Assembly (NCBI RefSeq): GCF_002355635.1
Contig: NZ_AP017558.1
Location: 868,001 to 932,000 of the forward strand
DNA: 64,000 nt
Source: Halopenitus persicus
GTDB taxonomy: Archaea; Halobacteriota; Halobacteria; Halobacteriales; Haloferacaceae
Direction: 5' to 3'
The notes beneath the pieces were generated by a model. That model worked only from the letters and a program-made list of their open reading frames with translations, made no database searches and had not been told where the DNA came from. The first letter of the stretch is position 1, and every line of letters begins with the position of its first letter. Both the position numbers and the translations under genes were made by a program. Shown here in pieces: positions 17,068 to 26,126 of this stretch.

Positions 17068-17430
17068 ATGGGCGCAACCTTCGAGGTCTACGAGGACAAC
17101 GCCGGCAAGTGGCGCTGGCGGCTCCGACACGACAACGGCAACATCATCGCGGATTCCGGGCAGGGATACGCGTCGAAACGGAACGCGACGGACGCGGTCG
17201 AACGGGTACAAAACTACGTGCCGGACGCTGACGTCCTTGATTTCGAGGACGCCGCCTTCGAGGTCTACGAGGACAACGCCGGCGAGTGGCGCTGGCGGCT
17301 CCGCCACCGGAACGGCAACGTGCTCGCCGACTCCGGCGAGGGGTACACCTCGCGGTCGGCCGCGGTGGACGCGGTCGAAAGCGTCAAGCGGGACGCGCCG
17401 GGGGCGGACGAGACCGAAACGGACGGATAG
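17068..17430 (+). CDS. HVO_2922-like protein of two DUF1508 repeats
   Basis: This 120-residue soluble protein is two DUF1508 units, residues 1-55 and 62-115, joined by a short linker. Each has FEVYEDNAG(K/E)WRWRLRH followed by NGN(I/V)(I/L)ADSG and GY(A/T)S. The core sequences are nearly identical to the third-to-fifth units of the previous gene, suggesting duplication of a module into a free-standing gene. The family is known in haloarchaea as HVO_2922-type small proteins; no role is established. The start at 17068 is clear, about 40 bases after an AT-rich stretch (tacaattatg). Confidence 0.9.
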   Translation: MGATFEVYEDNAGKWRWRLRHDNGNIIADSGQGYASKRNATDAVERVQNYVPDADVLDFEDAAFEVYEDNAGEWRWRLRHRNGNVLADSGEGYTSRSAAVDAVESVKRDAPGADETETDG

Positions 17431-17520
17431 ACCGACCTCGACGTCCGGTCAGCGGCCGCTTCTCGTTCGACCACCGTCCATTCTCGTTCGACCATCGTCG
17501 CTGCTCGTGGCCATCGTCGC

Positions 17521-17640
17521 CCAGCGCGCGGCCGGTTACCGTTCGACCGAGGGCACGCCGCGATCGCCGCCCAGCGCGCGGCCGGTTACCGTTCGACCGA
17601 GGGCACGCCGCGATCGCCGCCCAGCGCGCGGCCGGTTACC
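17521..17640. repeat. 50-base tandem repeat spanning the 3' end of the site-2 protease gene
   Basis: Two full copies (17521-17570 and 17571-17620) and a partial third (17621-17640) of a 50-base unit follow one another without a mismatch. The stop codon of the protease gene (17586-17588, complement) lies in the second copy. As 50 is not a multiple of three, the same bases are read as Val-Thr in the partial copy and as the stop one unit later. Confidence 0.95.
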
Positions 17641-18803
17641 GCCGTCGGGCGGCCGCTGTTCCGGATGACGTTGAACGCCGTCATCAGGTCGGTCCGCGAG
17701 ACGAGTCCGACCAGATCCCCGTCCCCGTCGACGACCGGGAGGCGTCCGACGCCGTTGCGCTGCATCGTCTGGAGCGCGTCCATCGCCTCGGTGTCCGGCG
17801 AGACCGTCACCAGGTCGACCTCCATCACGTCCTCGACGCGGTAGGCGTCGCGTTCGACCTCGGCGACTCCGCGGGCGTCCTCCAGCGTCACCATTCCGAC
17901 GAGGACCTCGCCGTCCATCACGGGAAACCCGGTGTGGCGCTCGCGAAACATCCGGTCGATCAGCTCGGCGACGGTCGTCTCCTCCGTGACGACGTCGAGC
18001 TCGGGCGCCGGGGTCATCACGTCGGCGACCGTGACCCCCTCGAAGGCGGCGTTGAGGGTCGTCTGCTGTGCCTCGCCGGAGGCCGCGATGTAGATGAACA
18101 GCGCGAGGAAGATGAGGAACCAGTTGGAGAACAGCCCCACGATCGCGAGCACGAACGCAAAGGCCTTCCCGATCGCGGCGGCGCGCTGGGTCGCCTCCGC
18201 GTGCGGCGCGTTCCGCGCGAGCAGCGCCCGGAGGACCCGGCCGCCGTCCATCGGGAACGCCGGCAGCATGTTGAACACCGCGAGGACGACGTTCAACACC
18301 GCCAGATAGCCGAAGACGAACCGGACCGCGTCGATCCCGCCCGGAAAGCCGAGCGACCCCGACGGGATGCCGCTCGTGAGCAGGAGGAGGGCGTAACAGC
18401 CGACCCCGACCAGGATCGAGACGACCGGGCCGGCGATCGCGATCCAGAACTCGTGGCGCCAGTCCTCGGGGAACTCCGTGAAGCTGGCGAGCCCGCCGAG
18501 CAGCCACAGCGTGATCGAGTCGATCTCGTAGCCGTACCGCATCGCCACCAGCGAGTGCCCGAACTCGTGGAGCAGGACGCCGACGAACAGCCCGAGCGCG
18601 GAGGCGAGCCCGAGGACCCACGGCAGCGAGCCGCCCGAGAGGTTCTCGACGTCGATCGTCACCGGGAGCGCGCCGCCGATCGTCGACGCGATCATCGAGA
18701 TGTCCTGGCCGATCAGAAAGGCGAAGAAGGGCAGGACAAGCAGGAACGTCCAATTGAGTCTGATCGGGATGCCGAAGGCGGTCCCGATCTTGATGCCTCG
18801 CAT
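17586..18803 (-). CDS. Site-2 protease family metalloprotease with two CBS domains
   Basis: This 405-residue membrane protein is predicted to cleave substrate proteins within the membrane. The zinc motif HEFGH lies at 79-83 in a hydrophobic helix, and the third zinc ligand lies in NMLPAFPMDGGRVL near residue 185, the NxxPxxPxDGG form used by S2P proteases. About six membrane helices fill residues 15-240. Two CBS domains (about 255-310 and 320-380) form the C-terminal cytoplasmic part and probably sense adenosine nucleotides, as in bacterial SpoIVFB-like and archaeal relatives. The final 16 residues (TGRALGGDRGVPSVER) are encoded by the tandem repeat and are probably not ancestral. The start at 18803 gives the conserved N-terminus RGIKIGTAFGIPIRLNW. 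Confidence 0.9.
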   Translation of the reverse strand: MRGIKIGTAFGIPIRLNWTFLLVLPFFAFLIGQDISMIASTIGGALPVTIDVENLSGGSLPWVLGLASALGLFVGVLLHEFGHSLVAMRYGYEIDSITLWLLGGLASFTEFPEDWRHEFWIAIAGPVVSILVGVGCYALLLLTSGIPSGSLGFPGGIDAVRFVFGYLAVLNVVLAVFNMLPAFPMDGGRVLRALLARNAPHAEATQRAAAIGKAFAFVLAIVGLFSNWFLIFLALFIYIAASGEAQQTTLNAAFEGVTVADVMTPAPELDVVTEETTVAELIDRMFRERHTGFPVMDGEVLVGMVTLEDARGVAEVERDAYRVEDVMEVDLVTVSPDTEAMDALQTMQRNGVGRLPVVDGDGDLVGLVSRTDLMTAFNVIRNSGRPTAVTGRALGGDRGVPSVER

Positions 18804-18875
18804 GGGCGTCCGTTCGGACGCCTCAGTTAAAAGCGTACGGCGGAACGCCCGGCGGACGGCACGTCGGGGAACGAT

Positions 18876-19349
18876 CTACTCCAGCAACGGGTCGGCGTCC
18901 GCTCCGCGGAGCCCGGTGGCCTCCTCGATCGACAGCTCGTAGGGGATGGGCGACAGGCGACGCGCCTCGAGAACCGACAGGTCCGGCACCCAGGCGTTCT
19001 CGTCCATCAGCTTCCCGACGGTCGTTCGCTCGTCGGGCTCGATCGGGGACAGCGGCCCGCGAACGATGACGCTCCGCCAGTCGGTCGGCGACCGGTGCTC
19101 GACGACGGTCAGACACGCGCGGTCGGTCGCCTCCGTGAACGCGACCTTCCGGCTCTCGGCGCCGAACTGCCAGTAGACGAAGACGACCCGACCGGCGTCA
19201 TAGCCGAACGAGATCGGGATGGCGTACGCGTCGTTTCCGTCCGCGAGCGCGAGTACGCCCGCGCCGTGTGACTGAAGGGCGGCATCGATCGCCGCGTCGC
19301 TCATCGTCTCGCCCTCGATCGGCCGGTCGTCGGATGGCTGCGTCGTCAT
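18876..19349 (-). CDS. Pyridoxamine 5'-phosphate oxidase family flavoprotein
   Basis: This 157-residue protein has the split-barrel fold of PNPOx-like FMN or F420-binding proteins. Signatures are GVLALADGNDAYAIPISFGYD (first barrel strands, about residues 31-51), the SRKVAFTEATDRACLTVVEH block and the second barrel half WRSVIVRGPLSPIEP. The common haloarchaeal version reduces or binds a flavin with unknown substrate; it is too short for the genuine pyridoxamine oxidase. The ATG at 19349 gives a short disordered N-terminus; an internal ATG at residue 16 could also serve. A TATA-like stretch (ttatatat) lies about 85-95 bases upstream of the start and may belong to a different transcript. Confidence 0.85.
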   Translation of the reverse strand: MTTQPSDDRPIEGETMSDAAIDAALQSHGAGVLALADGNDAYAIPISFGYDAGRVVFVYWQFGAESRKVAFTEATDRACLTVVEHRSPTDWRSVIVRGPLSPIEPDERTTVGKLMDENAWVPDLSVLEARRLSPIPYELSIEEATGLRGADADPLLE

Positions 19350-19668
19350 TGGGACACGTCCTGTCGTGTGTGCCGCGACCGGGAACGGGTCGTCGCCCGT
19401 CCCCGCGGATGTACCGTACGTCGTGCGGACGTGCCTTATATATCCCGGACGGAAGGGACGCGAGTTCGGGCACGGTGGGATCCCCGTAAGCGAAGCGAAC
19501 GGGGGGTCAACCGTGCGTGACGAACGACGTGAGGAACGGGCACGGTGGGATTCGAACCGGAGGAAGACAGTCCTGCTCGCCTCGCTTCGCTCGGCTGTGC
19601 GGGCTGTGACTTCCAGGGATTCGAATCCCCTGGGTACCGGTTCGGTCGTCGCGACGCTCCTCCCTGTA
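19350..19668. other. Spacer with fragments of tRNA-Arg 3' sequence
   Basis: I see no gene here. The spacer holds a copy of the 3' end of the tRNA-Arg gene at 19536-19558 and a shorter copy at 19467-19481. It also has an inverted repeat (ccccgt ... acgggg, about 19482-19504) and a palindrome gggattcgaatccc at 19617-19630 resembling a tRNA T arm. These look like relics of past integration events. Confidence 0.6.
19536..19558. repeat. 23-base copy of the tRNA-Arg 3' end (possible att relic)
   Basis: Bases 19536-19558 are identical to 19668-19690, the 3' end of the tRNA-Arg gene on the minus strand including its discriminator base and T arm. A shorter 15-base match lies at 19467-19481. Duplication of a tRNA 3' end is what is left when an integrative element enters and is lost, but no integrase gene is present. 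Confidence 0.8.
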
Positions 19669-19743
19669 CGGGCACGGTGGGATTCGAACCCACGACCATC
19701 GGATTAGAAGTCCGACGCTCTATCCGGGCTGAGCTACGTGCCC
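19669..19743 (-). tRNA. tRNA-Arg (TCT)
   Basis: Read on the minus strand, the acceptor arms gggcacg (complement of 19737-19743) and cgtgccc (complement of 19670-19676) pair perfectly. The anticodon loop reads ctTCTaa, giving anticodon TCT for AGA codons, and the T arm gtggg-ttcgaat-cccac is intact. The discriminator base is G (complement of 19669). There is no intron. A copy of the 3' half lies 110 bases further along the transcript direction. Confidence 0.95.
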
Positions 19744-19877
19744 TCACTCGCACGTACGGTCGATCGCTTATAAGGAATGAGGTTCCTCCGTGCCGCTTGA
19801 CGACGATCGCGGCGCCGACGTCCCCGGTCGGGGGCGCTCCGCAGCGCTTAATGGCCGGCATGGCCGACGACCCGATA

Positions 19878-20585
19878 ATGCGAGTCATCGGTACCGTCGG
19901 GCTTCCCGGAAGCGGGAAGGGGGAAGCGGCGACGGTCGCGGACGAGGCTGGGATCCCGGTCGTCGTGATGGGCGACGTGATCCGCGAGGCGTGTCGAAAC
20001 CGCGGGCTCGACCCGGCCGAACACCACGGCCGGATCGCCGGCACGCTCCGCGAGGAGGAGGGCCCGGACGCGATCGCGGCCCGAACCGTCCCCCGGATCC
20101 GGGAGGCGATCGCGGACGCGGACTCGGGCGGGGACGACGACGCGAGCGACGCCGACACGGTGCTCGTCGACGGGCTCCGGTCGCCGGTCGAGCTCGAACG
20201 GTTCCAGGAGGCGTTCGGCGACGACTTCACGCTCGTGGCGATCCGGGCCCCCTTCGACGTCCGCGCGAAACGGCTCGCGGAACGCGGCCGCGACGCGGCG
20301 GACGCGGACGTCGAGGCCCTCCGGGAGCGCGACGAGCGGGAGCTCGAGCTGGGCCTCGGCGAGGTGATCGAGGCGGCCGACGTCGAGATCGACAACACCG
20401 AGTCGTTGTCGGCGTTCCGTGACCGGGTCCGGGACCTGCTCGGAGTCGAAGCGGCGAGCGCTGACGCGGCCGATGCTGACGACACCGACGACGCGGCCGA
20501 CACCGACGACGCGGCCGACACCGACGACGCGGCCGCCGGCGATGCCGTCCGGACCGACCGGGCCAACCGGGGTGGTGGAGCGTGA
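19878..20585 (+). CDS. Archaeal P-loop kinase (UPF0200/adenylate-kinase-like)
   Basis: This 235-residue protein is a P-loop nucleotide kinase of the archaeal UPF0200 group, related to dephospho-CoA and adenylate kinases. The Walker A motif GLPGSGKGE is at residues 8-16, followed by VVVMGDVIREACRNRG and a lid-like GRIAGTLREEEGPDAIA. The second nucleotide contact lies in VLVDGLRSP. The true substrate is unknown. After residue 190 the protein continues into an Ala/Asp-rich tail, in which the six-residue unit TDDAAD is encoded by an 18-base tandem repeat (about 20480-20538). The tail is not part of the family. The start ATG at 19878 matches the family start MRVIGTVGLPG. The stop overlaps the next start by four bases. 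Confidence 0.85.
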   Translation: MRVIGTVGLPGSGKGEAATVADEAGIPVVVMGDVIREACRNRGLDPAEHHGRIAGTLREEEGPDAIAARTVPRIREAIADADSGGDDDASDADTVLVDGLRSPVELERFQEAFGDDFTLVAIRAPFDVRAKRLAERGRDAADADVEALRERDERELELGLGEVIEAADVEIDNTESLSAFRDRVRDLLGVEAASADAADADDTDDAADTDDAADTDDAAAGDAVRTDRANRGGGA

Positions 20586-20995
20586 TCTACAGCATCGACG
20601 TACGGATCGAGGCGCCGGTCAACGACACGGAGGTGACCGACCGGGTCGCCGACGCGGTCCGGAACGTCTTCCCGGAGGCCGACCTGGAGTTTCGCGACCG
20701 GCGACTGATCGCGGAGACGCACACGCTCGATCCCTTCTCCGACGTGCTCCACGACCAGGAGATCCTCGATACGGCCCGTCGCGTGTTCTTCGAGACCGCC
20801 GACGAGGACGGGTTCGAGTTCGCGATCAAGAAGCAGCCGGCCTTCGAGGGCGTCGTCACCTTCGCGGTCGGCGCGCCGGACGAGCTCGGCGACATCGCGG
20901 TGTCGGTGACGGTCCGGGAGCCGGACGTGGAGTCCTTCATCGACCACGTCGCCCCGCGGACCGAGGACGGCGTGCCGATCGATCCGGACGTTTGA
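20582..20995 (+). CDS. UPF0201 family RNA-binding-like protein
   Basis: This 137-residue acidic protein belongs to UPF0201, an archaeal family with a fold similar to RNA-binding proteins. The core pattern begins VRIEAPVNDTEVTDRVADAV and continues DLEFRDRRLIAETHTLDPF, with a C-terminal FIDHVAPRTEDGVP. It starts with a GTG at 20582 inside the stop region of the kinase gene (overlap GTGA), so translation is probably coupled to it. The same gene pair, a UPF0200 kinase followed by UPF0201, occurs in many archaea, which suggests linked roles, perhaps in coenzyme A or RNA metabolism. No function is established. Confidence 0.85.
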   Translation: MIYSIDVRIEAPVNDTEVTDRVADAVRNVFPEADLEFRDRRLIAETHTLDPFSDVLHDQEILDTARRVFFETADEDGFEFAIKKQPAFEGVVTFAVGAPDELGDIAVSVTVREPDVESFIDHVAPRTEDGVPIDPDV

Positions 20996-21037
20996 ATCCC
21001 AACACCGTGAACCGGTGACGCCGGCAGCCGCGGCGCG

Positions 21038-22381
21038 CTACTCGACGTATTCGTAGGTGCGCTCGTTCATCCGGCCCCAGCCGGTGAAGACGAACTCGCC
21101 GTCAGGCACGGTGAACTCCTCGACGTCGACCGACTTGTCGTAATCGTGGACCTCGTGGACCTGCGTGTACTCCTCGAAGGACAGGTCGTACCGTGACGAG
21201 AGCTGCTCGTCGATGTCGATCGCCTCGATCTCCTCGCGCCAGCCGGGCTGGACCGTCTCGGAGTGGATCTCCGCCTGCGCGCCGGAGCCGTACGAGCCGA
21301 CCAGTAGGCGCTCGCCGACGAACTCCTCGTCGAGACCGCGCTCGGCCGCGTGCCGCAGCGCGCTGGTGCGGGCGAGGTGGACCGATCCCGTATACCAGTT
21401 GCCGACGACCCGCGAGAGCTCGAGGGTCGGCTCGATCGTGGCGGCGTACCACTCCCGGTACCGGTCGGTTCCCTTGAGCGCGTCCATGTACTCGCTGATC
21501 GCCTCCTCGTAGGCCTCCCGGGACTCGTAGTCGGCCTCCCGGGGCTGGCGCCCGATGGCGTCGGCCAGCTCGTCCTCGACCGGAGTGTTACGCGTGATGT
21601 GCCGGTAGGCGAAGAGACCGGCCTTGCGGACCATCCCCGGGAACGGCGTGTGGAACGGGGCGTACGCGACTGTGTCGGGCTCCACGGCGCCGGCGACCGA
21701 CTCGTAGTCCTCGAGCGCCTCGCGCATCCGCGCGAGGTACACCTGCATCGAGCGCTTGCCGTCGACGCTGGGGAACTGCTGGTTCGGCTTGAGAAAGTCG
21801 GTCTCGTCCATGCTCCCGTAGCCCTGATCCGTGGACAGTTCGACGATCGAGGGATCCTCGGTGACGAGCATCGCGACCGCGCCCGCCCCCTGGGTGGCCT
21901 CACCCGGGTCGCCGCGCTCGTACAGCGCCGTGTCCGTCGCGATCACCAGCGCCGCCCGCCCGCGGTTGCGTCCGGCGCGGATCCAGTTGTAGGCGTCGTC
22001 GATCGCCTGGGTACCGGAAACGCAGGCGAACTTCCGCTCGCCCTTGTTGGCGTGTCTGAAGTCGCCGTCGTAGACCTGCTCGAGACAGCCCGCGATGTAC
22101 GTCGACACCGGCTTCGAGTGGTCGAAGGCCGACTCGGTCGCGACGTCGATCCGGCCGATCTCGTCAGGCTCGATCCCCTTTCGGTCCAGCAACCGCTTGG
22201 CCGCGTTGGCCCCCATCGTGACGATGTCCTCGTAGACGTCCGGGAACGAGGACGTCTCGAGGCCCAGCCCCTTGGTGTACTTCTCGGGGTCCTCGCCCTT
22301 GCGCGGCGCGAAGGTGTTCGGCAGGTCGAGCTGTAGCTTGCCCGTTCGGATCTCGATCGCGTCGATGCCGACGGCAGTCAT
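21038..22381 (-). CDS. Hydroxymethylglutaryl-CoA synthase
   Basis: This 447-residue enzyme condenses acetyl-CoA with acetoacetyl-CoA to HMG-CoA, the first committed step toward mevalonate and archaeal membrane lipids. The nucleophile is C120 in KFACVSGTQA, and the proton-handling glutamate is in DVATESAFDHSKP (E83). A GYGSMDETDF segment and the later LVGSYGSGAQAEIHSE, which closes the active site, match the eukaryotic-like HMGCS found in haloarchaea. Length is normal. HMG-CoA reductase, the next enzyme, is coded at 44748-45962, not adjacent. The ATG at 22381 sits after a short spacer shared with the pilin-like gene. Confidence 0.94.
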   Translation of the reverse strand: MTAVGIDAIEIRTGKLQLDLPNTFAPRKGEDPEKYTKGLGLETSSFPDVYEDIVTMGANAAKRLLDRKGIEPDEIGRIDVATESAFDHSKPVSTYIAGCLEQVYDGDFRHANKGERKFACVSGTQAIDDAYNWIRAGRNRGRAALVIATDTALYERGDPGEATQGAGAVAMLVTEDPSIVELSTDQGYGSMDETDFLKPNQQFPSVDGKRSMQVYLARMREALEDYESVAGAVEPDTVAYAPFHTPFPGMVRKAGLFAYRHITRNTPVEDELADAIGRQPREADYESREAYEEAISEYMDALKGTDRYREWYAATIEPTLELSRVVGNWYTGSVHLARTSALRHAAERGLDEEFVGERLLVGSYGSGAQAEIHSETVQPGWREEIEAIDIDEQLSSRYDLSFEEYTQVHEVHDYDKSVDVEEFTVPDGEFVFTGWGRMNERTYEYVE

Positions 22382-22523
22382 ACCCCGGAGTTCGAGAACC
22401 GCCCATAAGGGCCTGTCGATGGGATGGTACGTCGTCCGTCGAAACGGCGGCGGCTGGGTATCCGAGTCGACCGGTTGATCCGACCGGCGTCAGACGTCCT
22501 CGTCGTCGTCCTCATCGTCAGCG

Positions 22524-23156
<633 letters not shown>

Positions 23157-23228
23157 GGGTGGATTCAGGGCGTGAAACGGTATAATTGTACCCCTCGAGG
23201 AGCGTCGGCGTCGGTCACGTCAACGCGC

Positions 23229-24626
23229 TCACGCGGGAGTGGCGCGCCGACGAAGCGCGAGGATCGCGCCGACGACGCCGAGGAGCGCGACCGCAGCGGC
23301 CCCGCCGGTCGAGACGTCGACCCCGAGGATACCACCGACGCCGGTGACCAGCGTGAACGCGAGAAAGACCGGCAGAACGACGGCGATCGCGTAGTACCAC
23401 GGGAGCTCGAAGAGACGGGCGATCGGCCCGGCGCCGCGTGCGTACTCCTCGCGGGCGATCCGTCCGAGCACCCAGCCGTCGAACAGCAGGAACCCGAGGA
23501 GCCCGGCCGTGAGGACGACGTTCGCGAGCGTGTCGGCGAGCAACGCGAAGACCGACGGCGAGAGGGCGGCAACGCTGCCGGTGAGTACAAAGAGTCCGCC
23601 CGTTCCGAGGGTCGCTCGTTGCCGAGAGAGGCCGTGTTCGTCGACGAGGTAGGCCACGAGCACCTCGAGGATGCTGATCGCCGAGGAGAGGGCGGCCAGC
23701 AGGACGACGCCGAAGAAGACGACGCCGACGAGGCGGCTGTAGGGAAGCTCGGCGAACGCGCCGGCGAGACCCACGAACAGCGCACCCGGACCGCCCTGGC
23801 CGGGCGAAACGCCCAACGAGAACAGCAGCGGGAAGATGACCAGGCCGGCGAGCACGCCGATCGCGGTGTTGAGGACGGCGATCAGGGTACCGTCGGCGGC
23901 CAGCGACCGGTCCTCGCCGAGATACGAGGAGTAGGTGAGCATCGTGCCGGCGCCGACCGAGAGGGTGAACAGCGCCTGTCCGGCCGCGGCCGGAAGTACG
24001 CTGAAGAGGTTCTCACGCAGGTACGCGACGTCCAGCGAGAGGTAGAAGTCGTAGCCGCCGCCGGCACCCGGCAGCGTCGACGCCCAGACCGCGAGCGCGC
24101 CGAAGAGGACGACGATCCCCGGCACCATCACCGTCGTCGACAGCTCGATCCCGCGCTCGACGCCGAGGTAGACGATGGCGACGGTCATCGCCAGAAAGAG
24201 GACGTGAAAGCCAACGGCGCCGAGCCCGTAATCGATCGCGGCGAAGTACTCCTGGGGCGCCGTGAAGTACGCGCCGGTCGTGCTCGCGACCGTGTACCGG
24301 AGGATCCAGCCGCCGACGACCGAGTAGAACGAGAGGATCACGGTCGACGCGAACAGCGCGATCGCGCCGAGCGGGCGAAACCACCGGCCGGCAAGCTCGT
24401 CGAAGGCTCCGACCGGGTTGCGGTTGCTGCGGCGACCGATCACGAACTCGCCGATGAGTCCCGGGACGCCGACCCCGACCACCAACAGGAGATACACCGT
24501 CAGGAACGCCGCGCCGCCGTTTTCGGCGGTCAACCACGGGAACCGCCAGATGTTCCCGATGCCGACCGCGCTTCCGACGGCGGCCAGGATGAACCCGATT
24601 CGGGTCCGCCACGTGGATCTCGTCAT
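23229..24626 (-). CDS. NSS family sodium-dependent transporter (first of two)
   Basis: This 465-residue integral membrane protein belongs to the neurotransmitter:sodium symporter family (LeuT fold). The N-terminal signature GFILAAVGSAVGIGNIWRFP at residues 11-30 is the sodium- and substrate-binding loop of helix 1, with the unwound centre. Later hallmarks are NGGAAFL, GGWILRY in helix 3 and an SVGAGTMLTYSSYLGED segment of helices 6-7. Eleven or twelve helices are predicted. The substrate is probably an amino acid or related sodium-coupled solute. It is followed by a similar gene on the same strand, suggesting tandem duplication. The start at 24626 gives the conserved MTRSTWRTRIGF. Confidence 0.9.
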   Translation of the reverse strand: MTRSTWRTRIGFILAAVGSAVGIGNIWRFPWLTAENGGAAFLTVYLLLVVGVGVPGLIGEFVIGRRSNRNPVGAFDELAGRWFRPLGAIALFASTVILSFYSVVGGWILRYTVASTTGAYFTAPQEYFAAIDYGLGAVGFHVLFLAMTVAIVYLGVERGIELSTTVMVPGIVVLFGALAVWASTLPGAGGGYDFYLSLDVAYLRENLFSVLPAAAGQALFTLSVGAGTMLTYSSYLGEDRSLAADGTLIAVLNTAIGVLAGLVIFPLLFSLGVSPGQGGPGALFVGLAGAFAELPYSRLVGVVFFGVVLLAALSSAISILEVLVAYLVDEHGLSRQRATLGTGGLFVLTGSVAALSPSVFALLADTLANVVLTAGLLGFLLFDGWVLGRIAREEYARGAGPIARLFELPWYYAIAVVLPVFLAFTLVTGVGGILGVDVSTGGAAAVALLGVVGAILALRRRATPA

Positions 24627-24719
24627 CGTCGTGCGCTCGGGTGCCGGCGCGAAAAAGGCTGACGAGACGGAGCGACGGCGGGATCAACGGGCCAAAAACC
24701 TGTCAACGGACGGCTGCGG

Positions 24720-26069
24720 TCAGAACGGGGCGAAGAAGGCCGCGTCCTCGACGAGGAACAGCTCGTTGATCCCGAGCGCGAGCGTGAGGAGGACGCCGCC
24801 GACGACCACGAGCCGGATCGTCCAGATCCAGACCGTGCCGAACGTCGCGTACGCCTCGGCGCCCGAGAGCAGCTCGTCGACGGCCTCCCGTCCCAGCACC
24901 CAGCCGACGAACAGGACGGTGAGCAGCACCGACAGCGGGAGCAGGAGCTGGTAGGCGATGTTGTCGAACCAGGTCAGCCAGCCGGTGTTCCACGCGGAGG
25001 GAACGCCGAGCAGGAAGAGCGCGACGCCGATGGCGACCGAGAGGGCCGGTCGCGGAACGTCATAATTGTCGTTGGCGTACGAGACCGTCACCTCGAGGAG
25101 GCTGATCGCCGAGGAGAGCGCGGCGATGAACACGACGGCGAAGAAGACGACGCCGAAGAGGCGGCCGAACGGCACCGACCCGAACCCGGCAGCGGTGGCG
25201 ACGAACAGGGCGCCGGCGCCGCCGGTCTCGGTCGTGATGTCCGCCCCCGCACCGATCGTCAGCAGGATCGGGAAGACGACGAGGCCGGCGAGGATTCCCA
25301 CGAGCGTGTTCGTGATGACGACCGACCCGCCGTCGAGGATGAGGTTGTCGTCGCGGCCGACGTACGAGGAGTAGGTGATCATGATCGCCATCCCGAGCGA
25401 GAGGGTGAAGAACGCCTGCCCGACCGCGAACGGGATGATGCTGCCGGCGTTTGCGACCATCGTCGAGAGATCCGGCGACAGGAAGAAGGCGTATCCCTCG
25501 CCGGAACCGGGCAGCGTCGAGACCCAGATCGCCAGCGCGACCATCAGGACGACGATGCTCGGGACCATCACTTTCGTCGCCTTCTCGATACCGTCCTCGA
25601 TGCCGAGCGCGACGATCCCGACGACGATCGCCAGGAAGACGGCCTGCGCGAGGACCGCGCCGGGACCGGCGGAGACGGCGGCGAAGTACTCGCCGGGGTT
25701 CGCGAAGTACGCGCCGTTCACGCTGCCGAGGATGTACCGCAGGACCCACCCGCCGACGACGTTGTAGTACGAGAGGATCCAGAAGCCGGTGACCACCGCG
25801 AGCGCGCCGGCGACCCGCCAGGGTCCGGATCCGAGTCGCCCGAACGCGTCGATCGCGTTTCGTTTCGTCCGGCGGCCGAGCACGAACTCGGAGAGCATCG
25901 CCGGGAAGCCGATCAGGAAGACGGCAGCGAGGTAGAAGACGACGAACGCCGCACCGCCGTTGGTCGCCGTCTTGAACGGGAACTGCCAGAGGTTCCCGAG
26001 TCCGACCGCGCTACCGATCGCCGCGAGGACGAACCCGACGCGGGTCGCCCAGGTTTCTCGTTGTGACAT
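24720..26069 (-). CDS. NSS family sodium-dependent transporter (second of two)
   Basis: This 449-residue paralogue of the preceding transporter gene has the same start, TRVGFVLAAIGSAVGLGNLW, and a matching helix 3 (GGWVLRYILGSVNGAY). It carries the helix-6 block FTLSLGMAIMITYSSYVGRD and about eleven or twelve helices. Sequence similarity with the 23229-24626 product is obvious along its whole length, and the two genes lie in the same direction 93 bases apart, so they probably arose by duplication and then diverged in specificity. The ATG at 26069 (MSQRETWATRVGF) fits the family. Upstream lies the spacer with two 29-base direct repeats. Confidence 0.9.
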   Translation of the reverse strand: MSQRETWATRVGFVLAAIGSAVGLGNLWQFPFKTATNGGAAFVVFYLAAVFLIGFPAMLSEFVLGRRTKRNAIDAFGRLGSGPWRVAGALAVVTGFWILSYYNVVGGWVLRYILGSVNGAYFANPGEYFAAVSAGPGAVLAQAVFLAIVVGIVALGIEDGIEKATKVMVPSIVVLMVALAIWVSTLPGSGEGYAFFLSPDLSTMVANAGSIIPFAVGQAFFTLSLGMAIMITYSSYVGRDDNLILDGGSVVITNTLVGILAGLVVFPILLTIGAGADITTETGGAGALFVATAAGFGSVPFGRLFGVVFFAVVFIAALSSAISLLEVTVSYANDNYDVPRPALSVAIGVALFLLGVPSAWNTGWLTWFDNIAYQLLLPLSVLLTVLFVGWVLGREAVDELLSGAEAYATFGTVWIWTIRLVVVGGVLLTLALGINELFLVEDAAFFAPF

Positions 26070-26126
26070 GTATCGGCGGATTTATCGTTGCCCCCGATAA
26101 CCCCTGTGATCCGACCGTCGAACGGG

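Noticed and set aside
17536-18753. Long open frame in a second frame of the site-2 protease region
   Set aside because: It is a shadow frame, arginine-rich and without protein motifs, sharing its end with the true gene only because of the 50-base repeat.
19617-19630. Palindrome gggattcgaatccc as part of a second tRNA gene
   Set aside because: The surrounding bases do not form an acceptor stem, anticodon arm or D arm; it is only a T-arm-like fragment.
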